From Streptomyces soli (GTDB lineage Bacteria > Actinomycetota > Actinomycetes > Streptomycetales > Streptomycetaceae): a stretch of DNA of 46,358 bases. Position 1 is the first letter of the stretch; each line of letters begins with the position of its first letter. Made by a program: the position numbers and the translations under genes. Where the stretch lies: assembly GCF_003999195.1 (NCBI RefSeq), contig NZ_RJVR01000080.1:1-46358 (forward strand). The letters run 5' to 3'. The notes beneath the pieces were generated by a model that was not told the origin of the DNA, did not search any database, and saw only the letters and a program-made list of their open reading frames with translations. Shown piece after piece: positions 26,551-34,734 of the stretch.

Positions 26551-27165
26551 ATGACTACACCGCGGGACCTTCTGATTGTTGCCATGGACAGGCCGTCCAG
26601 TCGCTCTGTCGAGCGAGGCGATCTGTCGCTTGCGCTCGCGGGAGCCGAGCTGATCGACCTCCTGGGCGCCCACGCCGTCAGGCTGGACGGCGATCACATC
26701 GTGCCCAATCTCCGGCGGTCGGTCGATGATCACCTGTTGGATGAGGCAGCGTCCTCCTTTGCCCAGCAGGAGCCCTACGACTCGGTCGACGACTGGCTGT
26801 GGCGCAGGGGCCGTGGCCTGTCCGCTACGTATCTGGCCGCCCTTGAGGCGGAAGGCCAGCTCACCCGGCAACGACACCATCGGTGGATGCCGTTCCGGGC
26901 CGGCGAGATGGTGCTGGTCGATTCACCCGCTCGCCGGCGCGCAGGCGCCCGCTGGGCAGCCGACGAGCCCGACGTCGCAGCCCTGGCGGTGGCCATCGGC
27001 GTCAGCGACAAGCGGACCGAAGACTCACCGAGCGTGGCCGATGACGCGGTGATGACCGTGCTCACCGCCGTCACCGACGCCCTGGCCGAACTGGCGGATG
27101 AACGCCAACGACGGTCCCAGAGGCGCGACGAGGCAGCCAAGACCAATTACCGACGAGGCTACTGA
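26551..27165 (+). CDS. GPP34 (Golgi phosphoprotein 3-like) family protein
   Basis: A 204-residue member of the GPP34 family, many-copy in streptomycetes: TTPRDLLIVAMDRPSSRSVE, LSLALAGAELIDLLGAHAVR, YDSVDDWLWRRGRGLSATYL, then VAALAVAIGVSD. Eukaryotic GPP34 binds phosphatidylinositol-4-phosphate; bacterial roles are unknown. The ATG at 26551 has GGAG six bases upstream. It stands alone between the SDR gene and a transposase scrap. Confidence 0.83.
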   Translation: MTTPRDLLIVAMDRPSSRSVERGDLSLALAGAELIDLLGAHAVRLDGDHIVPNLRRSVDDHLLDEAASSFAQQEPYDSVDDWLWRRGRGLSATYLAALEAEGQLTRQRHHRWMPFRAGEMVLVDSPARRRAGARWAADEPDVAALAVAIGVSDKRTEDSPSVADDAVMTVLTAVTDALAELADERQRRSQRRDEAAKTNYRRGY

Positions 27166-27561
27166 CGACCGCCCGCGCGGTGCCGGTGCTCCGTCGCCGT
27201 CCTGACGATCCGCGCCGGCCGGGCCGCACCGTCCGAAAGCAGGGCGTCGTCAAAGTGCGGCCCTGACGGTCTGCGTATGGGATGGACAGGAGGATCTGAC
27301 CGGTTCGGTGGCGCGTGGACGGTGTCGAGCAGTTGCGTCCAGACATGCTGCCAGAGCCATCGCTGCGGTAGGTGCAGGGTGAGGCGTCTCGCGGATCGTC
27401 TGAATACCGGGCACGACAGGCGACCGGCCGTACCACGTCCTTTTCACGGGTGGTGCGTCGAATAACGAAAGCTGGTGGAACTCTGACGAACCGGTCTACG
27501 TCCTACATGTCGTGATGATGACAGACGGGCAGCATGGCCCCCGCCGGCCGAGGGTCGGCAT
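27166..27561. other. Gap without intact gene
   Basis: A 396-bp stretch between the GPP34 and transglycosylase genes. The only recognisable content is a transposase-like scrap at 27299-27402 on the minus strand. The rest shows no convincing frame, RNA or repeat. The end (27500-27561) should contain the transglycosylase promoter. Confidence 0.5.
27299..27402 (-). pseudogene. Transposase C-terminal scrap (tentative)
   Basis: The minus frame reads RRSARRLTLHLPQRWLWQHV then WTQLLDTVHAPPNR. This looks like the very end of an IS1380-type DDE transposase, where an arginine-rich strand, a LPxxWPW-like turn and a final helix with HAPP occur. It is about 35 residues long with nothing recognisable on either side. 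Weak evidence, based on pattern memory. Confidence 0.35.
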
Positions 27562-28377
27562 ATGTTGAGGCCGTCTGCGTCGGCCCCGCCCAATAGGGGA
27601 CCCTCCGCAGCACCTGTAACCGCGACATCCAGTGGCGCCGCGCTTCGACGGCCTGCCCGGCACCGTTGGCCGCGTCTGATTGCGAAGAGCCTGTTGGCGG
27701 TCGGAGTCGTGGCAATGGCAGCATGCGTCGCCCTGGCGGCACTGACACCAGGCGTGGGCGACGCCGAGCAACGAGCGGCCGCTATCGACCGCACCCATCA
27801 CGTCGCAGGCCCCGCCACCGCCGTGCCCACGCGATTCGCCGCCGCACTCATCGCCACCGAGGATTCCCGCTTCTACTCCAATCCCGGTATCGACGTCCTC
27901 AGCGCGGGGCGTACCGCGGTGGCGGCGCTCATAGGCAGCGTCGACCAGGGCGGGGCCACGCTTGAGCAGCAGCTTGCCAAACAGCTCTACTACGGCGGCC
28001 AGGACGGCGGCGTGACAGCAAAGGCCGGACAGGCGACGCTGGCGGTCAAGCTCGACGCCAGCTACAGCAAACGGCAGGTTCTGCAGATGTACGCCGCAGT
28101 GGTGTACTTCGGGGACGGCTACTACGGCCTGGACGCGGCCAGTCACGGCTACTTCGGGGTGTCGTCGGACCATTTGACCTGGGGCCAGGCAGCACTACTG
28201 GCCGGGCTCGTGCAAGCTCCGTCGGCCTACGACCCGGTCAACCACGCATCGCTCGCGGCCTCGCGCCAAAGTCATGTGCTGAACCGGTTGGTTGCCACCG
28301 GCCACCTCAGTGCAGCCGAGGCCGCCACTGCTGCCGCAGCACCGCTGCACCTCGTCGCCGGTAATACCGGCGCCTAG
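27562..28377 (+). CDS. Monofunctional GT51 (peptidoglycan transglycosylase-like) protein, atypical
   Basis: A 271-residue membrane-anchored protein: helix LIAKSLLAVGVVAMAACVAL near residue 45, then the GT51 domain. Motif 1 is ATEDSRFYSNPGID (usual EDxxFxxHxG; the catalytic Glu is present but His is Asn). Motif 2 is GGATLEQQLAKQL. The third region reads TAKAGQATLAVKLDASYSKR, where relatives have RKxxE with the second catalytic Glu; here no Glu is present. The end is normal (LTWGQAALLAGLVQAPSAYD). It may be a weak or inactive transglycosylase, or a lineage variant with a shifted residue. A terminator follows. Confidence 0.82.
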   Translation: MLRPSASAPPNRGPSAAPVTATSSGAALRRPARHRWPRLIAKSLLAVGVVAMAACVALAALTPGVGDAEQRAAAIDRTHHVAGPATAVPTRFAAALIATEDSRFYSNPGIDVLSAGRTAVAALIGSVDQGGATLEQQLAKQLYYGGQDGGVTAKAGQATLAVKLDASYSKRQVLQMYAAVVYFGDGYYGLDAASHGYFGVSSDHLTWGQAALLAGLVQAPSAYDPVNHASLAASRQSHVLNRLVATGHLSAAEAATAAAAPLHLVAGNTGA

Positions 28378-28406
28378 ACTCCGGGCGAGGCCCAGGGGTT
28401 GTCCCG

Positions 28407-28445
28407 ATCGCCGGTGCGACGGCCGGCAGCAGTCGCACCGGCGAT
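28407..28445 (+). terminator. Strong hairpin after the transglycosylase gene
   Basis: ATCGCCGGTGCGAC (28407-28420) and GTCGCACCGGCGAT (28432-28445) pair perfectly over 14 bp with an 11-base loop, 30 bp after the stop codon. There is no T run, as usual in high-GC actinomycetes. The sequence from 28446 to 28611 holds nothing recognisable. Confidence 0.75.
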
Positions 28446-28611
28446 GTCACGACCGACTTCGGCGGCACCCCGGAAGATCATTTACGGTACAACTCTTAGG
28501 GGCACGCGTGTTGGGCTATGACGGTCGGCCTTGTCGGTGATCATTAAACTCACCTGCGCCAACGTTCCGCATCGCGGCCGCCTCATGGTCTCGACGCCAC
28601 GGGAGACCGGA

Positions 28612-28770
28612 TCAGCTTCCTTCCGCGGCAGTAGCCGGAACCAGCAACCGCGCGCCGCCCAGGCCGCCTTGCGCTTTGGAGGGGTCTGATTCGGCGCGGA
28701 CGGAGCCGCCGTGGGCGACGGCGAGGCCGTTGACGACGGCGAGGCCGAGACCGGAACCACCCGCCCCTCC
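28612..28770 (-). pseudogene. Sensor histidine kinase, last 50 residues
   Basis: The minus frame reads GAGGSGLGLAVVNGLAVAHG, then GSVRAESDPSKAQGGLGGAR and LLVPATAAEG with a stop at 28612. This is the G2 box and final strands of a HATPase_c domain. Everything upstream (sensor, dimerisation helix, N and G1 boxes) is missing, and the sequence merges into the downstream flank of the ThuA gene. No response-regulator gene adjoins. Confidence 0.65.
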
Positions 28771-28862
28771 CGGGGGCGCGGGTGCCTGACCCTGGGTACG
28801 TCCGGATCGGCGCGCGGGATCCGGGAGCACCCCCGGGGTCCCGGGTCCCGCGCGCTTCACCA

Positions 28863-30113
28863 TCAACTGGGCAGTGTCCAGCTCTGGTTGGCCGAGCCCG
28901 AGCAGGACCAGATCTGCAGGCGGGTGCCGTTTGCCGAGCTGTTGCCCGTCGCGTCAAGGCACTTGCCGGACTGCGGGTTCACCAGCGAGCCGTTGGTGCC
29001 GGGCTGCCATTTCTGGGAGCCGGTGCCGTTGCAGTCGTACAGCTGGACGGTGGTGCCGTTCGCCGTGCCCGCCGAGGTGACGTCCATGCACTTGCCGAGC
29101 GCCTTGAGCGTGCCGTCCGAAGACACCGTCCAGGTCTGCGCGCCCGAGGCGTTGCAGTCGTAGAGCTGCACGGCAGTGCCGTTGGCGCTGTTGGCCCCCG
29201 CGACGTCGACGCATTTGCCGCCGTAGCCGTGGATCGGTCCGGTGGGGCTTCCGGACGGCGGGGTGACCGGCCCGCTCTGGCCGCCCAGCCAGCGCAGCCC
29301 CTGAAGCAGCAGCTGGTTCTGCTGGGCGCTGGCGAAGGTGGACGACAGGGCGGTGTTGGTGGAGTAGTCCATCGCGTTGTGGCCGAAGTTCGCGTAGATC
29401 ATCTTGTAGTTGCGGTTCGACCAGACGATCGGGTAGTAGCCGCTGTACCAGGTCTGGTTGGGGTCGGTGCCGATCGGGAAGGTGGACGGGTCCATCGAGG
29501 CCAGGATGTCGATGGCCGGGTTCTGCCGCAGGTCGTACTGCCAGCTGTACCACTCGCTGACCGAGGACGCGATCGTCGACGACAGGCCTGCGGTCGCCGC
29601 GTGGTTCGGGTCGTCGATCTTCAGCGTCTCGGACGTCGGGCCCCAGGTGTTGGTCTGGAATGTGCCGGTGCCCAGGAACGTGTTGTGGTACCAGGACCAG
29701 TCGCTGGAGTTGGTGTTGAACGCCGCGACGTGGAAGCCCATCCAGCCGCCGCCGTTGTTCATGTAGGTCTGGAAGGCTGACTGCTGGGCGGCGGTGTGCG
29801 GGTAGTCGTCGAGGAACAGCACGACTTGGTAGTTGGCCAGGTTCGTGGTGTTGAGCTGGTTCCAGTCGGTGGTCGCGGTGTACGAGAAGCCGTACTGCGC
29901 CCCTTGCTGCGGGAACCAGGTGTTGGCCTCGTGGTCGAAGTTGATGTGAGCCGCGTCGTACGTGCCGTTGTAGAAGGCGATCACTTTGAAGGCGGGGGTC
30001 GCCGCCTGCGCGGTGTGCGCCGGCCCGGCCTGTATGCCGAGCAGCAGGGCGAGCAGGGCGAAGAGCCTTAACAGCGTACGGGACCAGGGGTTTTCGGTGC
30101 GAGGTCTGAACAT
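28863..30113 (-). CDS. Secreted ThuA-domain protein with ricin lectin module
   Basis: A 416-residue exported protein: signal peptide (LLRLFALLALLLGIQAGPAH, cut near TAQA|ATPAF). A ThuA/class-I-glutamine-amidotransferase-like domain follows to about residue 270 (KVIAFYNGTYDAAHINFDHE, YQVVLFLDDYPHTAAQQSAF, GGGWMGFHVAAFN, then PIVWSNRNYKMIYANFGHNA). After a Pro/Ser linker comes one ricin B domain with three QxW repeats (QTWTV, QKWQP, QSWTLPS). ThuA-like domains occur in trehalose and polysaccharide utilisation proteins; the reaction is unsettled. The ATG at 30113 starts the signal peptide. A DasR-like site upstream suggests control by aminosugars. Confidence 0.87.
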   Translation of the reverse strand: MFRPRTENPWSRTLLRLFALLALLLGIQAGPAHTAQAATPAFKVIAFYNGTYDAAHINFDHEANTWFPQQGAQYGFSYTATTDWNQLNTTNLANYQVVLFLDDYPHTAAQQSAFQTYMNNGGGWMGFHVAAFNTNSSDWSWYHNTFLGTGTFQTNTWGPTSETLKIDDPNHAATAGLSSTIASSVSEWYSWQYDLRQNPAIDILASMDPSTFPIGTDPNQTWYSGYYPIVWSNRNYKMIYANFGHNAMDYSTNTALSSTFASAQQNQLLLQGLRWLGGQSGPVTPPSGSPTGPIHGYGGKCVDVAGANSANGTAVQLYDCNASGAQTWTVSSDGTLKALGKCMDVTSAGTANGTTVQLYDCNGTGSQKWQPGTNGSLVNPQSGKCLDATGNSSANGTRLQIWSCSGSANQSWTLPS

Positions 30114-30162
30114 GTGGGGGGGCCTCCTCGTTGCGACGGACCACGTGCGGGTGTGCGCATTC

Positions 30163-30178
30163 AATGGTCTAGACGATG
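30163..30178. promoter_or_regulatory. DasR-responsive element (dre)-like operator
   Basis: AATGGTCTAGACGATG matches the DasR consensus ANTGGTCTAGACCANT, with 11 of 12 core positions (TGGTCTAGACCA) kept. It is 50-65 bp upstream of the ThuA-ricin start, where a repressor would cover the promoter. DasR is the GntR-type repressor of chitin/GlcNAc use in streptomycetes and releases DNA on binding GlcN-6-P. Confidence 0.65.
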
Positions 30179-30401
30179 TTCATGTCAATGACTTCTGGTC
30201 CGAACCAAGCTCCGCGGCGAGAGCTCCGACGTCCGCGAGGAGGATGCGGTCGGCCACGCCCACCGAGGCACCAATGACGCGCCGCCCGCGGCCGCCGGCA
30301 CTAGCAATGACGCAGGCCGGTTGGTCGTCGTGGTGCTGGGATGCGGCACCCGGGGAGAACCGGCTGTGGTCGGCCGGAGCGGGCAAGGCTAGGAGCGAGG
30401 C

Positions 30402-32114
30402 ATGGCGGTACAGGTCGAACCACAGGAGACCGGGGCTGCGGGCCCGGTCAGAAAGCCAGGCGCGGTGGTCGTCACCTGGCTGACCACCACCGATCACAAG
30501 AAGATCGGCTCGCTGTATCTCATCAGCGGGTTCGGGTTCTTCCTGGTGGCGGGCGTGCTGGCAATGGTCATCCGGGCGGAACTGGCGCGGCCGGGGCTGC
30601 AGATCGTCTCCAAGGAGCAGTACAACCAGGCGTTCACCATGCACGGCACCATGATGCTGCTGATGTTCGCCACCCCCCTGTTCGTCGGATTCGCCAACGC
30701 GATCATGCCACTGCAGATCGGGGCGGCCGACGTGGCGTTCCCCCGGCTGAACATGCTGTCGTACTGGCTGTTCCTGTTCGGTTCGCTGATCGCCATGGCG
30801 AGCTTCTTCACCCCGCTAGGCGCCGCGGACTTCGGCTGGACGGCCTACACCCCACTGTCGGACGCCGTCCGTGCTCCGTACATCGGGGGTGACATGTGGG
30901 TGCTGGGACTGGCGATGTCCGGCTTCGGCACCATCCTCGGCTCGGTCAACTTCATCACCACCATCATCTGCATGCGCTCGCCGGGCATGACGATGTTCCG
31001 GATGCCGATCTTCACCTGGAACATCCTGCTGACCTCGGTCCTGGTGCTGTTCGCCTTCCCCGTGCTGGCCGCCGCACTGCTCGCCCTGGCGGCGGACCGC
31101 AAGTTCGGGTCACACGTCTACGACCCGGCCAACGGCGGGGCGCTGCTGTGGCAGCACCTGTTCTGGTTCTTCGGGCATCCCGAGGTGTACATCATCGCGC
31201 TGCCGTTCTTCGGCATCATCACCGAGATCATCCCGGTCTTCTCACGCAAGCCGGTCTTCGGATACGTCAGTCTGATCGCGGCGACCATTTCCATCGCGGG
31301 GCTGTCCGTCACCGTCTGGGCCCACCACATGTTCGCCACCGGTGCCGTGCTGCTGCCGTTCTTCTCCTTCATGACGTATCTGATCGCGGTGCCGACCGGA
31401 GTGAAGTTCTTCAACTGGATCGGCACCATGTGGAAGGGCTCGGTGAGCCTCGAGACCCCGATGCTGTGGTCGATCGGCTTCTTGATCACCTTTCTGTTCG
31501 GCGGGCTGACCGGCGTCATCCTGGCCTCGCCGCCGCTGGATTTCCACGTCACGGACTCCTACTTCGTGGTGGCCCACTTCCACTACGTGGTCTTCGGCAC
31601 CGTCGTCTTCGCGATGTTCGGCGGCTTCTACTTCTGGTGGCCCAAGTTCACCGGCAAAATGCTCGACGAACGCCTCGGGGAGATCCACTTCTGGACGCTG
31701 TTCGTGGGCTTCCACACCACCTTCCTGATCCAGCACTGGCTGGGCGCCGAGGGCATGCCCCGCCGCTACGCCGACTACCTGGTCGCCGACGGCTTCACCA
31801 CCCTCAACACCGTCTCCTCCATCGGCGCCTTCCTGCTGGGACTGTCGACATTTCCGTTCTTCTACAACGTGTGGCGGACCGCCAAGTACGCGCCGCGAGT
31901 CGAGGTCGACGACCCCTGGGGCTACGGCCGCTCCCTGGAGTGGGCGACCTCCTGCCCGCCCCCGCGGCACAACTTCCTCACCATGCCGCGCGTCCGCTCC
32001 GAGTCCCCCGCCTTCGACCTCCACCATCCCCAGATCGCCGCCCTCGACAAAGGCCAGGACGACGGCCGGGACTTCGTCGATCCCCAGCCCCCGAGTGGGC
32101 CGGAGCGCGCGTGA
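30402..32114 (+). CDS. ctaD: Cytochrome c oxidase subunit I (aa3-type), orphan copy
   Basis: A 570-residue heme-copper oxidase subunit with twelve hydrophobic helices. The metal ligands and Tyr cross-link are all visible: [14 protein letters not shown] (heme a His), [18 protein letters not shown] (CuB His and Tyr), [10 protein letters not shown] (two CuB His), [10 protein letters not shown] (heme His pair). It reduces oxygen to water at the cytoplasmic membrane. No subunit II, III or cytochrome bc genes adjoin, so this is a second copy apart from the main cta locus, which is known in streptomycetes. The ATG lacks a strong ribosome site. Its TGA overlaps the next start codon (GTGA). Confidence 0.93.
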   Translation: MAVQVEPQETGAAGPVRKPGAVVVTWLTTTDHKKIGSLYLISGFGFFLVAGVLAMVIRAELARPGLQIVSKEQYNQAFTMHGTMMLLMFATPLFVGFANAIMPLQIGAADVAFPRLNMLSYWLFLFGSLIAMASFFTPLGAADFGWTAYTPLSDAVRAPYIGGDMWVLGLAMSGFGTILGSVNFITTIICMRSPGMTMFRMPIFTWNILLTSVLVLFAFPVLAAALLALAADRKFGSHVYDPANGGALLWQHLFWFFGHPEVYIIALPFFGIITEIIPVFSRKPVFGYVSLIAATISIAGLSVTVWAHHMFATGAVLLPFFSFMTYLIAVPTGVKFFNWIGTMWKGSVSLETPMLWSIGFLITFLFGGLTGVILASPPLDFHVTDSYFVVAHFHYVVFGTVVFAMFGGFYFWWPKFTGKMLDERLGEIHFWTLFVGFHTTFLIQHWLGAEGMPRRYADYLVADGFTTLNTVSSIGAFLLGLSTFPFFYNVWRTAKYAPRVEVDDPWGYGRSLEWATSCPPPRHNFLTMPRVRSESPAFDLHHPQIAALDKGQDDGRDFVDPQPPSGPERA

Positions 32115-32467
32115 GGCACCGTACGACCAGGGAGGAGGCGGCCGCCGGCCTCGCGCGGCTCGAGGGCTATCTGCTCCGCCGGGCCGAGCAGCAGGAGGCC
32201 GAGGTCCACGCCGAGGCGTTCGTCGCCCGTATGCCATGGCTGACCACCGCCCAGCGCGAGGAGGTCATCCGCTTGTACGTGCAAGACCGCATCGCCTACT
32301 CCACGGCCGCACTGCGGCGCGTGGCCGAGCGCTGCCACCAACTCCGCACCGAGTACAGCGCCCGCTACGCGCACCTGCGCAACCGCCTGCTGAAGACGGC
32401 CACCGCGTCGTTCCTGGGAGCCACCGCGATGTGCGTCCTGGTGGTCGAGCTCGCGAGGAGCCGGTGA
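32111..32467 (+). CDS. Small membrane protein coupled to ctaD
   Basis: A 118-residue protein starting at a GTG that shares 4 bp with the ctaD stop. It has a charged helical body ([51 protein letters not shown]) and one C-terminal membrane helix ([16 protein letters not shown]) with a positive tail. A tail-anchored layout and tight coupling suggest an assembly or accessory role for this CtaD. I know no named family. Confidence 0.8.
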   Translation: MRHRTTREEAAAGLARLEGYLLRRAEQQEAEVHAEAFVARMPWLTTAQREEVIRLYVQDRIAYSTAALRRVAERCHQLRTEYSARYAHLRNRLLKTATASFLGATAMCVLVVELARSR

Positions 32468-32663
32468 GGGCTCGGGGCGGCGGGCGCTCGCCGACGGAAC
32501 CTTCGGCGTCCCGGCCGCCCAGGGGCCCGTTGAGCAGGCCGTACGCGGCCTTCTGACCGAGGGCTGATGCCGCCCGGCCTTCGGGTTTGCGTGATCCGAT
32601 CGGGGTCAGGCGTTCTGTGGGGAAACGGAGCCAGCCTCCTCCCCGGGAAAGGAGAACAAGGCT

Positions 32664-33251
32664 ATGAGCAGCGCGAAGACAGAACGCGAGCAGGCGGCGA
32701 AACTGCCGTCGGGCGACGTCGTAGGCATCCTTCTCCAGCAGCACGCCCGTATCCGGGATCTGTTCGGCGAGGTCAAGACCGCCAGGGGCGATCAGAAGAA
32801 GCAGGTCTTCGACGAGCTGAGGGCCGTTTTGGCCGTGCACGAGACCGCCGAGGAGATGATCGTGCGACCGGCCGCGATGAAGGCGGCGGGCGAGGCGGAG
32901 GCCGAGGCCCGCAACCACGAGGAGGAGGAAGCCAACAAGGTCCTCGCCGAACTGGAGACGATGGACATCGGCAGCGCGGAGTTCGACGCCCTTCTCGCCG
33001 AGTTCGAGCAGTCGGTGATCGACCACGCCGAGCATGAGGAGCGGGAGGAGTTTCCCGCCATACTCCGCGGATGCGACGAGGACCAGCTCAAGAGCTTGGG
33101 CAGCCGACTCGTCGCCGTCGAGAAGATGGCCCCCACCCACCCTCACCCCACAGCTGCCGGCTCCCCCACCGCCCAGTGGACCACCGGCCCCTTCGCCGCC
33201 CTCCTCGACCGGGCCAAGGACGCGATCAACTCCGCCAAGCCCGGCAACTGA
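32664..33251 (+). CDS. Hemerythrin-domain protein
   Basis: A 195-residue protein whose first 150 residues form a HHE/hemerythrin four-helix bundle: LLQQHARIRDLFGEV, LAVHETAEEMIVRPAA, NHEEEEANKVLAEL and DHAEHEEREEFPAIL give the His and Glu set for a di-iron site. Such proteins bind oxygen or sense iron and redox state. AAAGGAG stands 11 bases before the ATG. The C-terminal 45 residues are a Pro-rich linker and a short helix. It lies next to the orphan oxidase gene, and both concern oxygen, but the 196-bp gap suggests separate transcription. A strong terminator follows. Confidence 0.88.
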   Translation: MSSAKTEREQAAKLPSGDVVGILLQQHARIRDLFGEVKTARGDQKKQVFDELRAVLAVHETAEEMIVRPAAMKAAGEAEAEARNHEEEEANKVLAELETMDIGSAEFDALLAEFEQSVIDHAEHEEREEFPAILRGCDEDQLKSLGSRLVAVEKMAPTHPHPTAAGSPTAQWTTGPFAALLDRAKDAINSAKPGN

Positions 33252-33705
33252 CCCCTCCCCCGGCTGTGGCCCGGCACCTTCTGGTGCCGGGCCACAAGCC
33301 TGGTCGGGTGAGGTGGTGGAGTTGGGCGGTCTTGTCCAGGACGGCGGCGGCGCCGGTCTCGACCGCCTTGGCGAGGGCGGCGCGGTCGCGTGATGCGGTG
33401 AGCATGAGGGCTTCGGCGTGGGGGTTGATGTCGCGCAGCTCCGCGATGAGGTCGCCGCTGTAGCTGCCGGAGCGGGCCTGGGCGAGTGAGTCGGCCTGAC
33501 CGGTCACGGCGAGATCGGCTTCCGGCGCCAGGGCCGCTGCCATGGCCTCGCGTACGACGGTATGGAACAGAAAACCGAAGAGGATCTGCACGCCGGTCCG
33601 GGTGACGCGTATCTCCTGTATCCGTTCCTGCCAGCGCCGGTTGGCCCGCTCGTCCTCGGTCTCCTCCTGAGGCTCCTGCCCCCGGCTGACCTCTGTTGTG
33701 CTCAC
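33226..33705 (-). pseudogene. DUF6328 head fused to a gutted response-regulator receiver
   Basis: The GTG at 33705 opens a DUF6328-type N-terminus (ADRRW-like: ERANRRWQERIQEIRVTRTG, VQILFGFL). This stops at about residue 46 and joins in frame to a NarL-type receiver (HTVVREAMAAALAPEADLAV, then SYSGDLIAELRDINPHAEAL, MLTASRDRAALAKAVETGAA). The receiver's central part, with the phospho-accepting Asp (usually VAVLDLxLPDGDG), is deleted between SGSYSG and DLIAEL. The C-terminal HTH is absent, and the frame runs through the hemerythrin terminator to 33226. At least three deletions are needed. It may be expressed, but no known function could survive. Confidence 0.7.
33265..33296. terminator. Bidirectional-looking hairpin after hemerythrin
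   Basis: TGTGGCCCGGCACC (33265-33278) and GGTGCCGGGCCACA (33283-33296) pair perfectly over 14 bp around a TTCT tetraloop, 14 bp after the hemerythrin stop codon. It also lies downstream of the opposite-strand receiver relic. Confidence 0.85.
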
Positions 33706-33851
33706 GCGCACTGCCGTCGCGGTCGGTCCATCACGACCCTCGTGTACCCCAAGGGCGAGTAAAGAGACATCGGTGCCGGCCGGGCGACCTCGCACGCACC
33801 CGACCTCGCAGGGTTGACAGCGAGGCATGCCGAACTACAGTGGTTTTGGTA

Positions 33852-33875
33852 AAGCCAATTAGCCACTTAGCCAAT
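33852..33875. promoter_or_regulatory. Three tandem 8-bp repeats before the nine-gene operon
   Basis: AAGCCAAT, TAGCCACT and TAGCCAAT follow one another without gaps, in an AT-rich patch that ends 16 bp before the first start codon (33892). A TTGGT just upstream makes TTGGTAAAGCCAA, a possible inverted FadR-type site. The position overlaps the likely transcript start, so this is the best candidate operator for the GntR regulator encoded at the end of the operon. Confidence 0.55.
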
Positions 33876-33891
33876 GAAGGAGGGTGGCCGA

Positions 33892-34734
33892 ATGGATCAC
33901 TCATCCCGCCTCTCCGATCCCGGTACCACGTGGGTCGTGGACGATGTTGCGTCGCTGGCGACCAAAATCAGGCTTCGAGCCGTTCAGATGATCGCCCCGC
34001 AGGGATTCGGCTACCTGGGTCAGGCGCTGTCCGCGGCCGAGCAGGTGGCGTCCGTGTTCGGTCACGCCCGTCCCGGCCTCGACCGGCTGGTCTGTTCCCC
34101 CGGGCACTACATCGTCGCGCCGTTCGCGGCCGCCGTGGAGCTCGGTCTGATGGAGGAGGCGGACCTCGGCCGGTACGGCCAGGACGGGTCCCCCATCGAG
34201 GCCATCGGCACCGAGCGGTCACCGGTGGTCGACTACACGTGCGGCTCGCTGGGACAAGGGCTGTCCGCCGCGGTCGGCCTCGCACTCGGCGACCGCTTCA
34301 ACGGCAACGAGGCCCGCACGTACGCACTCCTCAGTGACGGGGAGATGCAGGAGGGGCAGCTCTGGGAGGCGGCACTGTTCGCGGCCCACCACCGCCTCAG
34401 CGCGGTGACCGCCCTGCTGGACGCCAACAACTCCCAGGTCGACGGCCCGGTCGACACCATCACGACCCTCGACCCGATCACCGACAAGTGGGAGTCCTTC
34501 GGATGGCGGGCGATCGAAGTCGACGGCCACGACGACGTCGCGATCGGGGCGGCTCTGGACCAGGCCGCGCATACCACTGACCGGCCCACCGTGCTGGTCT
34601 GCCGCACCTCGACGGTGCACGGCCTGGACTGCCTGCCCGACGACGCCGACGGCCACTTCATCAAACTTCCTCCCGACCTTGCCGCCAAGGCACTGGCCGA
34701 GCTGACCGACAGACTGGAGCACCAAGGTGCTTGA
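33892..34734 (+). CDS. Transketolase-like N-terminal subunit
   Basis: A 280-residue TPP-binding half-transketolase: KIRLRAVQMIAPQGFGYLGQ, ALSAAEQVASVFGHARPGLD, SPGHYIVAPFAAAVELGLM, GSLGQGLSAAVGLALGDRF and the TPP motif SDGEMQEGQLWEAALFAAHH ending DANNSQ. Transketolases move a two-carbon unit between sugars. Split forms (N and C subunits as separate genes) are typical of specialised catabolic routes, such as apulose-4-phosphate transketolase, rather than the pentose phosphate pathway. AAGGAGGG precedes the ATG at 33892; an in-frame ATG at 33874 would put the ribosome site inside the gene. It is the first gene of the operon. Confidence 0.88.
   Translation: MDHSSRLSDPGTTWVVDDVASLATKIRLRAVQMIAPQGFGYLGQALSAAEQVASVFGHARPGLDRLVCSPGHYIVAPFAAAVELGLMEEADLGRYGQDGSPIEAIGTERSPVVDYTCGSLGQGLSAAVGLALGDRFNGNEARTYALLSDGEMQEGQLWEAALFAAHHRLSAVTALLDANNSQVDGPVDTITTLDPITDKWESFGWRAIEVDGHDDVAIGAALDQAAHTTDRPTVLVCRTSTVHGLDCLPDDADGHFIKLPPDLAAKALAELTDRLEHQGA

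Noticed and set aside
30180..30400. Minus reading ending ADRILLADVGALAAELG between ThuA and ctaD
   Set aside because: No start, ribosome site or family match; it lies in a region that should hold the ctaD promoter.
33836..33891. Riboswitch before the transketolase operon
   Set aside because: The leader is too short and shows direct repeats and not a conserved folded aptamer.
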